A DNA stretch of 16,824 nucleotides, from positions 1,884-18,707 of the forward strand of contig DDES01000109.1 of assembly GCA_002336765.1 (NCBI GenBank). The letters run 5' to 3'. Below are positions 1 to 6,850 of this stretch, one piece after another. This DNA comes from Novosphingobium sp. UBA1948. Its GTDB lineage: Bacteria; Pseudomonadota; Alphaproteobacteria; Sphingomonadales; Sphingomonadaceae. Position 1 is the stretch's first letter; each line of letters begins with the position of its first letter. Position numbers and translations under genes: made by a program. A model generated the notes under the pieces. The model saw only the letters and a list, made by a program, of their open reading frames with translations, searched no databases and was not told the DNA's origin.

Positions 1-1300
1 CCAGCAGGTTGGTCTGGAAGGCAATACCGTCGATCACACCGATGATTTCGGCCATCTCGCGGCTGGAGCCTTCGATGGCGCGCATCGCCTCGATCGCCTG
101 ATGCGCGGTGGTGTCCACGCTTTCGGCGGTCTGGCGCGTGTTGGCCAGACGGGTCGAGGTCTGGCGGGCATTGTCAGCCGTGACGCGCACCGTGCCGGTG
201 AACTCGTTCATGGTGCGGCTGGTTTCGGCAATCGCGCTGGCCTGCTGCTCGGTGCGGCGCGACAGATCGCCGCTGGCAGCGGCAATCTCGTCGGTGCCGC
301 GGCGGATCGCCTCGCAACCCTGTACGATGTCGGCCATCACCTGTGCGAGCTGGTTGACCGCCTCGTTGAAGTTCACATGCAACTGGCCCAGCGGACCATT
401 GCCGTTTTCGGGCACGTGATGGGTCAGATTGCCCTTGGCCAGTTCCGACAGACCCTCGCCGATGGCATCGATCGTCACCTGCGTTTCGCGGGCGCGTTCC
501 AGTTCGGCGGCGGTGCGGGCCTGATCGGCGGCGAACAGCGATTTGAAGCTGTCGAGCGCGCGGGCAAGGCTGCCCAGCTCGTCATGGCGGCGAAGCCCGG
601 CGATCTCGACATGCAGATCACCCTCCACCAGACGGCCCACGGCATCGGCCATGCGGGCAATCGGGCGGGCAATGGTCTGCATCATCATTGCCATCAACCC
701 CAGCGCCACCAGCACACCGGCCACAGCCGCGCCGATGATGAAGTTGCGGGCCTGCTCATAGATCTGCGCCGAACGCTCGGACACGGCCGAGGCGCCCTTG
801 GTGTTGAGATCGATCAGGGCCAGAATATCGTCTTCCACCGTGTAGAAGGCGCTTTGCGAGGCACCTTCGAATTCGCTCTTGGCGGCGGCGGGATCCTGTT
901 CCGACTGCTCGAGCAGCGCGGCATTCTGGGTGGTGTAGGCGCCCCAGTCTTCTTTCAGCTTGGCAAAGGCGGTCTTTTGATCGTTGCTCGCCAGCAGCTT
1001 TTCGTACTCGCCCATCTTTTCGTCGATGGCGGTTTGTGCTGCGCGGATCATCTTGCCCTGTCGCGCCTTCTTGGCTGGCTCGCTGGCCGCCATATGCGCG
1101 CTTTGCTTGATGCGGTATTGCGAGACAAAGGCGTGAACGTCGCCGATCGCCTGCGATGCAGGCAGCCAGCGATCCCGCATTTCCGCCGAAAGCGCATTCA
1201 CTTCGCCGATCTTGATGACCGCGAATGTGCCCATTGCTGCCGTTACGGCCAGCAGAATGGTGAAAGAAGCCAGAAACTTGGCCGGAATGCCGATACGCAC
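1..1300 (-). CDS. Methyl-accepting chemotaxis protein, 5' part (3' end outside window)
   Basis: Membrane chemoreceptor that senses ligands outside the cytoplasm and controls CheA through CheW. 433 codons are visible. Residues about 7-30 form the first membrane segment, about 31-185 a mostly helical periplasmic sensor of four-helix-bundle type, and 187-207 the second membrane segment. A HAMP domain follows (about 208-260, with ARPIARM), then a second HAMP-like stretch (about 275-320, GLSELAKGNL). The signalling region begins with DLSRRTEQQASAIAET (345-360) and reaches IDGIAFQTNLL, just at the hairpin tip, where the window ends. The start is GTG at 1300, preceded by GGGGAG at 8 nt. No methylation or adaptation site near the C-terminus can be judged. 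The upstream 164 nt is shared with the divergent acetyltransferase. The ligand cannot be predicted. The family call is secure. Confidence 0.93.
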   Translation of the reverse strand, partial: MRIGIPAKFLASFTILLAVTAAMGTFAVIKIGEVNALSAEMRDRWLPASQAIGDVHAFVSQYRIKQSAHMAASEPAKKARQGKMIRAAQTAIDEKMGEYEKLLASNDQKTAFAKLKEDWGAYTTQNAALLEQSEQDPAAAKSEFEGASQSAFYTVEDDILALIDLNTKGASAVSERSAQIYEQARNFIIGAAVAGVLVALGLMAMMMQTIARPIARMADAVGRLVEGDLHVEIAGLRRHDELGSLARALDSFKSLFAADQARTAAELERARETQVTIDAIGEGLSELAKGNLTHHVPENGNGPLGQLHVNFNEAVNQLAQVMADIVQGCEAIRRGTDEIAAASGDLSRRTEQQASAIAETSRTMNEFTGTVRVTADNARQTSTRLANTRQTAESVDTTAHQAIEAMRAIEGSSREMAEIIGVIDGIAFQTNLL

Positions 1301-1409
1301 GATTAAATCTCCCCAAATCGGGCATTGGTAACTTGTGCTACAACGAAGAGCGTCAGGATTTCGTGGTAGGGCCCCCCCGCAGTGCTGCAGGCAGGCGTGG
1401 CAAGAAAAT

Positions 1410-1422
1410 GACAAGACTTGTC
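1410..1422. promoter_or_regulatory. Palindrome GACAAG-A-CTTGTC between divergent genes
   Basis: A perfect 13-nt palindrome lies in the 164-nt gap between the divergent chemoreceptor and acetyltransferase genes, 42 nt before the acetyltransferase ATG. This is where an operator would be expected, but no protein can be assigned and short palindromes arise by chance. Confidence 0.25.
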
Positions 1423-1464
1423 GACGATTGCATCAATCCGGACAGATGTTTAGGAAGCGCTGCC

Positions 1465-1998
1465 ATGACTGACAGCTACACTTTGCGCGCGGCCCGTATC
1501 GAGGATGCCGCCCCGCTCGCCGCGCTCAAACGCGCCTGCTTCACCGAGACCTTCGGGCCGACCGGCTTTGCCATTCCCTATCCCGAGGCTGACCGAATCG
1601 CTTTCGAGGATGCCAATTACAGCCCCGAACCCGTGGCCCGCGAAATCGCCGACACCACCCACCGCACATGGGTGGTGGAGGACAGCGCGGGTGAACTGGT
1701 CGGCTATTGCCATGTCGGCCCGGGCAAACTGCCCCACCCCGATTTCCGCGAGGGCGATAGCGAACTCTACCAACTCTACCTGCTGCGCCGCGCGCAGGGG
1801 GCGGGGCTGGGGCGCCAGTTGCTCGATGTCGGGCTGGACTATCTGGAAGGGCTGGACCGCCCGATCTGGCTCGGCGTCTGGTCGCTCAACCTGCGCGCGC
1901 AGGCGGTCTATAAGGCGCGCGGCTTCGCCATCGTGGGCGAATACCAGTTCAAGGTGGGCGACTGGCGCGACGACGAGTTCATCATGCGCAAAGGGTGA
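1465..1998 (+). CDS. GNAT-family N-acetyltransferase, PaiA-like
   Basis: Transfers the acetyl group of acetyl-CoA to an amine. The protein is 177 residues, a normal length for a stand-alone GNAT domain. The acetyl-CoA-binding motif A is clear at 109-116 (RAQGAGLG), preceded by the beta-strand LYQLYLL. The block WLGVWSLNLRAQAVYKARGF (135-153 region) and the end VGDWRDDEFIM resemble the PaiA spermine/spermidine acetyltransferase group, so a polyamine-like substrate is possible; this is inference. The frame is open further upstream to 1333, but ATG at 1465 has AGGA about 9 nt before it and the upstream residues look non-coding. The gene stands alone, divergent from the chemoreceptor and convergent with ggt. 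A copy of the dispersed repeat starts 14 nt after the stop. Confidence 0.85.
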   Translation: MTDSYTLRAARIEDAAPLAALKRACFTETFGPTGFAIPYPEADRIAFEDANYSPEPVAREIADTTHRTWVVEDSAGELVGYCHVGPGKLPHPDFREGDSELYQLYLLRRAQGAGLGRQLLDVGLDYLEGLDRPIWLGVWSLNLRAQAVYKARGFAIVGEYQFKVGDWRDDEFIMRKG

Positions 1999-2012
1999 GT
2001 TTTAAGGGAGGG

Positions 2013-2055
2013 GTGCCTCCGGCGGGTTAAGGGTGTTACACCCTTAACAATCCCC
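2013..2055 (+). repeat. Dispersed 3'-end palindromic repeat, copy A
   Basis: Starts 14 nt after the acetyltransferase stop, in the same orientation. It reads GTGCCTCCGGCGG, then a perfect 10-bp hairpin GTTAAGGGTG-TTA-CACCCTTAAC (2026-2048), then AATCCCC. It belongs to the same family as copies B, C and D. No T-run follows, so it is not a textbook intrinsic terminator. Confidence 0.85.
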
Positions 2056-2060
2056 GTACC

Positions 2061-2152
2061 GTCATTGTTGCGCGTCGCCGCAACCTTGCGCGAGGTTGCA
2101 GCGCCGCAGGCAATTTAAAGCCTCCGGCGGTGCGGCGTTGCGTAACGATGAC
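2061..2152. repeat. Large imperfect palindrome between repeat copies A and B
   Basis: The ends GTCATTGTTGCGC (from 2061) and GCGTAACGATGAC (to 2152) are near-complementary. Inside is a perfect 6-bp hairpin CAACCT-TGCGCG-AGGTTG (2081-2098) and a partial repeat word GCCTCCGGCGG (2120-2130). With copies A and B on either side, the whole 2013-2218 stretch between two convergent genes is nested inverted-repeat DNA. No protein gene is supported here. Confidence 0.55.
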
Positions 2153-2175
2153 CCGATGCGCCACACCGACAGTAT

Positions 2176-2218
2176 GGGGATTGTCAAGGGCGATGGCCCT
2201 TTGCCCGCCGGAGGCCAC
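2176..2218 (-). repeat. Dispersed 3'-end palindromic repeat, copy B
   Basis: Starts 13 nt after the ggt stop codon and runs in the same direction as ggt. On the minus strand it reads GTGGCCTCCGGCGG, then the stem AAGGGC-CATC-GCCCTT (6 bp perfect), then ACAATCCCC. The outer stem pairs seen in copies C and D are partly lost here. Confidence 0.82.
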
Positions 2219-2231
2219 TTTCCTGAAAACC

Positions 2232-4001
2232 TCAGAACCCCCGCGCGACACCCTCGCGCCGCGGGTCGGCAGCGCCTTCGTATCCCTTCGTCCGCTTCAC
2301 GATGGCGTGCAGGCCGGAATTCTCGCCGCGCGCGGTTTGCAGTGGCAGGCCCTTGCCCGCCAGCGCGACCATGATGTCGGTGGGGAAGGGGTCGGCGGTG
2401 AACGTATCGCCGCGCGCCACGAGGTTGGGCAGGGTTACGGCATCCTGCGGCTTCATCTTCCAGTCAAGCATGGCGACCAGCGCCTTGACGTTATAGGAGA
2501 TGATAGCGTTGCCGCCGGGCGAGCCGAGCGCCATTTCAAAGCCGCGTGCCTTGTTGAGGATGATGGCGGGCGCCATCGAGGAACGCGGGCGCTTGCCACC
2601 GGCCACCGCATTGGCGGCGGGGGAACCGTCGCGCTCGGTGGGGCTGAAGGAGAAGTCGGTGAGCTGGTTGTTGAGGAAGAAGCCATCGACCATACGGCCA
2701 TTGCCGAAGATGCTTTCCACGGTGGTGGTCATCGACACGGCGTTGCCTGCCGCGTCGACGATCACCATATGCGTGGTGCCGCCCGGCTCGGCGGTAGCGT
2801 CCTTGCCGTGCTTGGGCGCCGCCTTGGGCGTGCCATAGGAGACAGGCAGGATCTGGTCACCAATCAGCTTGGCGCGCTCGGCGATATAGTCCGGCGCCAG
2901 CAGACCGGCGGGATAGGGCACGAAGGCCGGATCACCCTCATAATGGTCACGGTCGGCATAGGCGAGCCGCAGCGCCTGCGCGATTTGCAGCCATGCCACG
3001 GGGTCCTTGGCGTTACGCGTGGCAATGTCGGTATGGGCCAGCATGCCCATCGCCGCCTGCACCGCCACGCCGCCCGCAGGAGCCTGCGGGGTGCAGAGGA
3101 TATGGCTGCGATAGGGCAGGCACAGGCCTTCGGTCTTGCGCGGCTTGTAGGCGGCCAGATCGGCCAGCGTCATGGTGCTGGGCAAGGTGCCGCTGGTCAG
3201 CTTGGCGACGATATGCTCGGCAATGGGACCGGTCAGCAGGCCTTTGGAGCCTTTATCCGCGATCAGCTTGAGCGAGGCGGCATAGGCGGTGTTGATAATC
3301 TTTTCGCCCGCCTGATAGGGCGAACCGTCGGCCTTGTAGAAATAGGCATGGGCATCGGCACCCTGCGCCTGCGGGGCGCTGCTCACAATGGCGCGGGCCA
3401 GTTTGCCGGTCACGGTAAAGCCGTTGCTGGCCAGATCGGCGGCCTCGCCGAACAACTGGTTCCATTTCAGGCGGCCATGCTCTTTTTGCGCCATTTCCAG
3501 CATGGCGATCGCGCCCGGCACACCGCTGGCAATGCCGCCCACCACCGCCTGCGCAAAGGGCAGAGGCTTGCCATCGGGGCCGATGAACTGGCTGGGGCTG
3601 GCACCCTTGGGGGCCACTTCGCGCCCGTCATAGGCCGTCACCTTGCGGGTCTTGGCGTCATAGAACAGCAGGAAGGAGCCGCCCCCCAACCCCGAGCTTT
3701 CCGGCTCGACCAGACCCAGCACCGCCTGCACGGCCACCGCCGCATCCACCGCGCTGCCGCCCTTTTGCAGGATGCGCAGGCCCGTCTGCACTGCTAGCGG
3801 ATTGGCCGCGGCCACCATCACATGCGGCGCAAAGCCCGCCTTGGCATCGCCCTGCGCCGGTTCGACCACAATCGCGGTGGCGGGTTTGGCGGATGACGCC
3901 TTGGCCTTGGGCGCGCGGGCTTCCAGCGGGGTGCCGGCGATCAGGGCAAGGCTGAGGATAGCGGCGCAGGTCAGGGAGCCATGGAAAGGGATGAGGCGCA
4001 A
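2232..4001 (-). CDS. ggt: Gamma-glutamyltransferase, exported
   Basis: Cleaves the gamma-glutamyl bond of glutathione and related compounds in the periplasm and transfers the group to water or an amino acid. The enzyme is made as a precursor that cuts itself into two subunits. It has 589 residues, close to the E. coli enzyme. An N-terminal signal peptide ends near GTPLEARA (residue 30). YDGREVAP (124-131) holds the substrate-binding Arg. Thr409 of GGTTH is the expected nucleophile and cleavage site. KRPRSSMAP (470-478) and GSPGG (493-497) match the oxyanion and substrate loops. The start is TTG at 4001, with GGAG 8 nt upstream; no in-frame ATG occurs before the signal peptide. The gene stands alone, divergent from the PilZ gene and convergent with the acetyltransferase. 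Confidence 0.96.
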   Translation of the reverse strand: MRLIPFHGSLTCAAILSLALIAGTPLEARAPKAKASSAKPATAIVVEPAQGDAKAGFAPHVMVAAANPLAVQTGLRILQKGGSAVDAAVAVQAVLGLVEPESSGLGGGSFLLFYDAKTRKVTAYDGREVAPKGASPSQFIGPDGKPLPFAQAVVGGIASGVPGAIAMLEMAQKEHGRLKWNQLFGEAADLASNGFTVTGKLARAIVSSAPQAQGADAHAYFYKADGSPYQAGEKIINTAYAASLKLIADKGSKGLLTGPIAEHIVAKLTSGTLPSTMTLADLAAYKPRKTEGLCLPYRSHILCTPQAPAGGVAVQAAMGMLAHTDIATRNAKDPVAWLQIAQALRLAYADRDHYEGDPAFVPYPAGLLAPDYIAERAKLIGDQILPVSYGTPKAAPKHGKDATAEPGGTTHMVIVDAAGNAVSMTTTVESIFGNGRMVDGFFLNNQLTDFSFSPTERDGSPAANAVAGGKRPRSSMAPAIILNKARGFEMALGSPGGNAIISYNVKALVAMLDWKMKPQDAVTLPNLVARGDTFTADPFPTDIMVALAGKGLPLQTARGENSGLHAIVKRTKGYEGAADPRREGVARGF

Positions 4002-4191
4002 GGGTAAGACTCCGGATGGGGTAGTTAAGGTTGGTTTTTGCCACAGGACGCGCGCTTGTCCAGTGGCACGTACTGCGTATTAACTGGAAATACTGCTCTT
4101 TTTCATCTGTTTAGCGTCAAAGAAAATTGTTTTCCGCCAAGAGATTTTTACAACGGCCTGTTAACCAGACCTCTGCAATAAGTGGCAAGGT

Positions 4192-4551
4192 ATGGGACAG
4201 ACCCGCAATCCTCGTATGGCCGTTCGCAGGCCGCTGGCGATGCCAGCCCGCTGCCGTCTGATGAACGGCATGCGCGAGGTGGGGCTGGTCTGCGATCTTT
4301 CCACCAACGGTTGCTGTGTGGTGTTGCGCAGCCTGCGGCCCGTGGTGGGCGGGCGCATTCTTATCAAAACGCCCACGCTCGAAGCGTTGAGCGGGGTGAT
4401 CCGCTGGGCTCAGGACAGCCGTTGCGGGGTGGAATTCGACGCGCCGCTCTATGAGCCGGTGGTCGACCATCTCTGCCGCGAATATCTGCGCAGTTCGCGC
4501 GAGGCGCGCAATGCCGGACCCAAGACGCGCGGGCTGATCGAGGTTTTCTAG
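4192..4551 (+). CDS. Single-domain PilZ protein
   Basis: Probable cyclic-di-GMP receptor of 119 residues, consisting of little more than one PilZ domain. The two binding motifs are visible: R8-M-A-V-R12 (RxxxR) and D35-L-S-T-N-G40 (DxSxxG). Beta-strands follow up to about 85, ending in IRWAQDSRCGVEFD, the usual end of the PilZ barrel. A basic tail of about 25 residues closes the protein. The Shine-Dalgarno site is poor: AAGG lies only 1 nt before the ATG at 4192, so ATG at 4216 (Met9) is an alternative, but it would lose the first motif Arg. The upstream 190 nt is AT-rich and shared with ggt. The stop codon is 2 nt from the end of the convergent NUDIX gene. The partner process cannot be told from the context. 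Confidence 0.85.
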   Translation: MGQTRNPRMAVRRPLAMPARCRLMNGMREVGLVCDLSTNGCCVVLRSLRPVVGGRILIKTPTLEALSGVIRWAQDSRCGVEFDAPLYEPVVDHLCREYLRSSREARNAGPKTRGLIEVF

Positions 4552-4553
4552 GG

Positions 4554-5336
4554 TCAGGCGCGTTGCACCGTGGCCAGCGGCTCGGCGGTGACCGGATAGC
4601 CCAGACCTTCGGGAATGGTCAGACATTCCACACCATCGCGCAGCGCACGCTGCCCCGTGATCGGGGTGACCGGATGGGCGCGGGCATCGGCGCGGGCTTC
4701 CTCGAAAGAGGCGAATTGCGCGAGGCGCTCCAGATTGCGGCGGGTGGGGAAGATCACCTTGATCGAGCCCCGATCGGCCTGGGCGAGGGCCTGCGCAGCA
4801 CTGGTCCAGAACAGGGCGCTGCTTTCGGTGGTATCCTCGCTGATCTCCACCGCGCCGGTGCCGAGATTGGCGAGATAGAAGCGGGTGTCAAATTTCCCGA
4901 CAGGGTGGCCGGGTTTGGCGGCTCGCACCCAGCGGGCGAAGGGTTCAAGCTGGTCTAGCAGGACTTGCGCGCCCACAGCCGCGAGCACATCGGCCAGTTT
5001 CCCGGTGGATTGCACGATACGGCGCGCCTCTGCCGCATCATCGGCAGAAACCTGCCGGTCAAGCCCCAGCAACAGGCCGGTTTCTTCCAGCGTCTCGCGG
5101 ATCGCCGCAAGGCGCGCGGCGGCTTCCTCACAGGCTTCGCCCTCGGCATGGCCCAGCGAGGCGGCCAGTTCAAGGTCGCTGGCATCCACCCGCCCGCCCG
5201 GAAACACGGCTGCGCCACCGGCAAAGCGCATGGTGCTGGCGCGTTCGATCATCAAAACTTCGGGCGGATTCCCGCAAGTCTGGCGGAAAACCACCAGTGT
5301 TGCGGCGGGAATGGTGGGGTTTGCGGGATCGGACAT
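4554..5336 (-). CDS. NUDIX hydrolase with split Nudix box (NUDT19-like)
   Basis: Hydrolyses a nucleoside diphosphate linked to another group. The protein is 260 residues. FPGGRVD (45-51) and RETLEETG (80-87) are the two halves of the Nudix box, separated by about 28 residues rather than the usual few. This arrangement is typical of the NUDT7/NUDT19-type CoA diphosphatases and their bacterial relatives, so a CoA-like substrate is possible but unproven. The catalytic Glu pair (E83, E84) and Arg80 are present. The frame is open further upstream to 5678, but that stretch is the hairpin array and promoter described below; ATG at 5336 begins the conserved strand PAATLVVFRQ. The Shine-Dalgarno site is weak. 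Confidence 0.85.
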   Translation of the reverse strand: MSDPANPTIPAATLVVFRQTCGNPPEVLMIERASTMRFAGGAAVFPGGRVDASDLELAASLGHAEGEACEEAAARLAAIRETLEETGLLLGLDRQVSADDAAEARRIVQSTGKLADVLAAVGAQVLLDQLEPFARWVRAAKPGHPVGKFDTRFYLANLGTGAVEISEDTTESSALFWTSAAQALAQADRGSIKVIFPTRRNLERLAQFASFEEARADARAHPVTPITGQRALRDGVECLTIPEGLGYPVTAEPLATVQRA

Positions 5337-5474
5337 GGCGCCAGCATGGCGCGTGAGCGTGGTGCTGACAAGAGTCGCTTTGCGCGGCAGGCTGTCGGCC
5401 AATTTTACAAATGCGGGATGGTGCTCTGGTGGCCTGTGATAAAAAATGGCGGATTTTAGAGGGAAATAAAAAAC

Positions 5475-5490
5475 TGGCACGGTGTCTGCA
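5475..5490 (+). promoter_or_regulatory. Sigma-54 (RpoN) promoter for the hairpin RNA
   Basis: TGGCACG-GTGT-CTGCA matches the sigma-54 consensus TGGCACG-N4-TTGCA with one change, and has the required GG-N10-GC spacing (GG 5476-5477, GC 5488-5489). It predicts a transcript start near 5500-5502. The 40 nt upstream are A-rich (AAAAAATGG, AAATAAAAAA), as expected where DNA bends for IHF or an enhancer-bound activator. No open reading frame follows with a ribosome-binding site; the first structured element downstream is the hairpin array. Confidence 0.7.
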
Positions 5491-5500
5491 TTATCTCTTG

Positions 5501-5744
5501 CACCCCAAGCAGTCTCGAAATCAGAGGCGGGTCTGCTTCCCCAGTCTCGCGGCCCCGCCTCTCCCGTCTCGAGCAATCCGGTGGTGATCGGTTCCCCAGT
5601 CTCCCGATCATCGCCACACATAGGCGGCCCTGTCAGGTTCCCCAGTCTCCCTGACAGGGCCGTGCTATTTTCAGCCACGCATTCCTGCGCCCCGCTTGTT
5701 TCCGCATAGCAAAAAGCCCGCCCCGTTGCCGGAGCGGGCCTTTT
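5501..5744 (+). ncRNA. Putative small RNA with three identical-loop hairpins
   Basis: Three hairpins stand in tandem, each displaying the 12-nt loop TTCCCCAGTCTC. Hairpin 1 is 5524-5561 (13-bp stem, one mismatch, one wobble), hairpin 2 is 5580-5615 (12-bp stem, two wobbles), hairpin 3 is 5625-5662 (13-bp perfect stem). The three stem sequences are unrelated while the loops are identical, so the loop is what is selected. The wobbles are U-G on the plus strand and would be A-C clashes on the minus strand, so the RNA is read from the plus strand. A sigma-54 promoter lies just upstream and a bidirectional terminator at 5711-5744 downstream; a 3' end near 5672, after hairpin 3 and TATTTT, is the alternative. 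The C-rich loop could pair with G-rich ribosome-binding sites, like the loops of other alphaproteobacterial trans-acting RNAs. I do not recognise this as a named family. Confidence 0.72.
5711..5744 (-). terminator. Bidirectional intrinsic terminator, grxD and hairpin RNA
   Basis: The stem GCCCGC/GCGGGC (5716-5721 with 5734-5739), plus two further C-G pairs past one mismatch, is flanked by AAAAA on the left and TTTT on the right. On the minus strand the stem is followed by TTTTTGC, a good terminator for grxD. On the plus strand it ends in CCTTTTAC, weaker but usable by the small RNA. The flanks GCATAG and CTATGC extend the dyad. Confidence 0.82.
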
Positions 5745-5772
5745 ACTATGCGCCCGTCAGGCGGCTAGCCTA

Positions 5773-6096
5773 TCAGGCGGCGAGGCCGTGTTGCTGGTAC
5801 AGCGCCTGCAATTCGCCAGCCTCGAACATCTCCATCATAATATCGCTGCCGCCCAGAAACTCGCCCTTCACATAGAGCTGGGGGATGGTCGGCCATTCGG
5901 AATAGTCCTTGATGCCGGCGCGAATCTCGGGATCCTGCAACACATCCACCGTGTGAAACGGCGCGCCCAGATGATCGAGGATCGCCACCGCGCGGCTGGA
6001 AAAGCCGCATTGCGGAAACAGGGTGCTACCCTTCATGAACAGCACGACATCGTGGGCCTTCACGATATCGTCGATGCGGGTCTTGACGTCGGACAT
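5773..6096 (-). CDS. grxD: Monothiol glutaredoxin (CGFS type)
   Basis: Carries or stores [2Fe-2S] clusters, usually as a homodimer or with BolA. It has 107 residues, the normal length for the single-domain type. The monothiol active site CGFS is at 30-33, the glutathione-binding WPTIPQLY at 68-75 and GGSD at 82-85. The start is ATG at 6096 (MSDVKTRIDDIV), preceded by AAGAGA; the frame upstream to 6153 does not look conserved. bolA ends 95 nt upstream on the same strand, so the two known interaction partners are probably co-expressed. A clear terminator lies 29 nt after the stop codon. Confidence 0.95.
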   Translation of the reverse strand: MSDVKTRIDDIVKAHDVVLFMKGSTLFPQCGFSSRAVAILDHLGAPFHTVDVLQDPEIRAGIKDYSEWPTIPQLYVKGEFLGGSDIMMEMFEAGELQALYQQHGLAA

Positions 6097-6191
6097 GGGA
6101 ATTCTCTTTCGCAAATCGGGGGGAGCGGCATTTTCTGCGCTTGGAAGGCGCAAGTCAACCGCGCCTGAAGTATCATGTCCCGCTCAGCCGC

Positions 6192-6425
6192 TCACGCAGG
6201 CGTCGCAGTGGTCACCTGAAGCGCGTGCAACTCGCCACCCATCCGCTCGCCCAGCGCGGCGAACACCGCCTTGTGCTGGGCGATACGGGGCTTGCCCGCA
6301 AAGCTGGCCGAGATGACATGGGCGGCATAGTGATCGCCATCGCCCGCCAGATCGGTGATCGTCACCTCGGCATCAGGCAGGGCGGCGCGAATCAGCGCCT
6401 CGATATCGGCTGCGGCCATCGGCAC
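6192..6425 (-). CDS. bolA: BolA-family protein
   Basis: Small partner of monothiol glutaredoxins in iron-sulfur cluster handling. It has 77 residues. The fold is visible as ADIEALIRAALPDAEVTITD, then DHYAAHVISASFAGKPRIAQHKAVFAAL; the conserved His in AQHKAV is the expected cluster ligand. Two starts compete: GTG at 6425, with GAGG about 8-9 nt upstream, and ATG at 6419, 13 or more nt from the same site. I prefer GTG. The Shine-Dalgarno site overlaps the stop of the zeta gene (4-nt gap), so translation is probably coupled. Downstream lies grxD. Confidence 0.9.
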   Translation of the reverse strand: MPMAAADIEALIRAALPDAEVTITDLAGDGDHYAAHVISASFAGKPRIAQHKAVFAALGERMGGELHALQVTTATPA

Positions 6426-6429
6426 GGGC

Positions 6430-6753
6430 TTACACCTCGCCGATCATGGCGCGGCGGGCTTCGGTTTCCTTGGCCTTGAGCGCCAGACGCACCTCGGCTT
6501 CGTCGGCATCGACACCGGCGTTCACCAGATCGCCCAGCACCTTGCGGATCACGTCCTCGTCGCCCGCTTCCTCAAAGTCGGCCTGCACCACCGACTTGGC
6601 ATAGCTGTCGGCTTCCACGGCAGAGAGGCCCATCTTTTCAGCGGCCCATGTGCCGAGCAGGCGGTTGCGGCGGGCATGGATGCGGAAGTTCATTTCCTCG
6701 TCATGGGCGAACTTGGCTTCTTCGGCCTTCTCGCGGTCGTTGAAAGTGGTCAT
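6430..6753 (-). CDS. F1-ATPase zeta subunit (DUF1476), ATPase inhibitor
   Basis: Member of the alphaproteobacterial zeta family, first described in Paracoccus as an inhibitor that binds the F1 part of ATP synthase and blocks ATP hydrolysis. It has 107 residues. The N-terminal FNDREKAEEAKFAHDEE (4-20) is the conserved inhibitory stretch; the rest is a four-helix body with KVLGDLVNAGVDADEAEVR. The start is ATG at 6753, with GGAG about 11 nt before it. The gene is first in a tight unit with bolA. Its family restriction is one of the better taxonomic signals in the window. How far inhibition acts in sphingomonads is not visible from sequence. Confidence 0.9.
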   Translation of the reverse strand: MTTFNDREKAEEAKFAHDEEMNFRIHARRNRLLGTWAAEKMGLSAVEADSYAKSVVQADFEEAGDEDVIRKVLGDLVNAGVDADEAEVRLALKAKETEARRAMIGEV

Positions 6754-6850
6754 GGCTGGAAATCTCCCCCGTTTGGGCTGAAAGGTCGTGATTCAGGCGA
6801 CCGTGCACCTGAGCCTTGGCGGCGCAAGTGGGGTGGTCACTACGTCTCTA

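Noticed and set aside
101..1306. A 401-codon plus-strand open frame opposite the chemoreceptor
   Set aside because: It is the antisense shadow of a clear chemoreceptor; it is rich in His, Gly and Arg and has no recognisable domain.
2130..3797. A 555-codon plus-strand open frame opposite ggt
   Set aside because: Antisense frame of a gene with all catalytic motifs; long antisense frames are common in high-GC DNA.
4066..4082. Sigma-54-like TGGCACGTACTGC before the PilZ gene
   Set aside because: The GG-to-GC distance is 8 rather than 10 nt, which sigma-54 does not accept.
5524..5662. CsrA/RsmA-sponge reading of the hairpins on the minus strand (GGA in loops)
   Set aside because: Minus-strand stems would turn the U-G wobbles into A-C clashes, the promoter faces the other way, and the loop lacks the ANGGA core.
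5524..5662. CRISPR array reading of the repeated 12-mer
   Set aside because: The repeat is too short, the intervals are the arms of hairpins rather than spacers, and no cas gene is near.
5337..5678. N-terminal extension of the NUDIX protein and a 75-codon frame at 5482-5709
   Set aside because: Both run through the sigma-54 promoter and hairpin array; no ribosome-binding site or similarity supports them.
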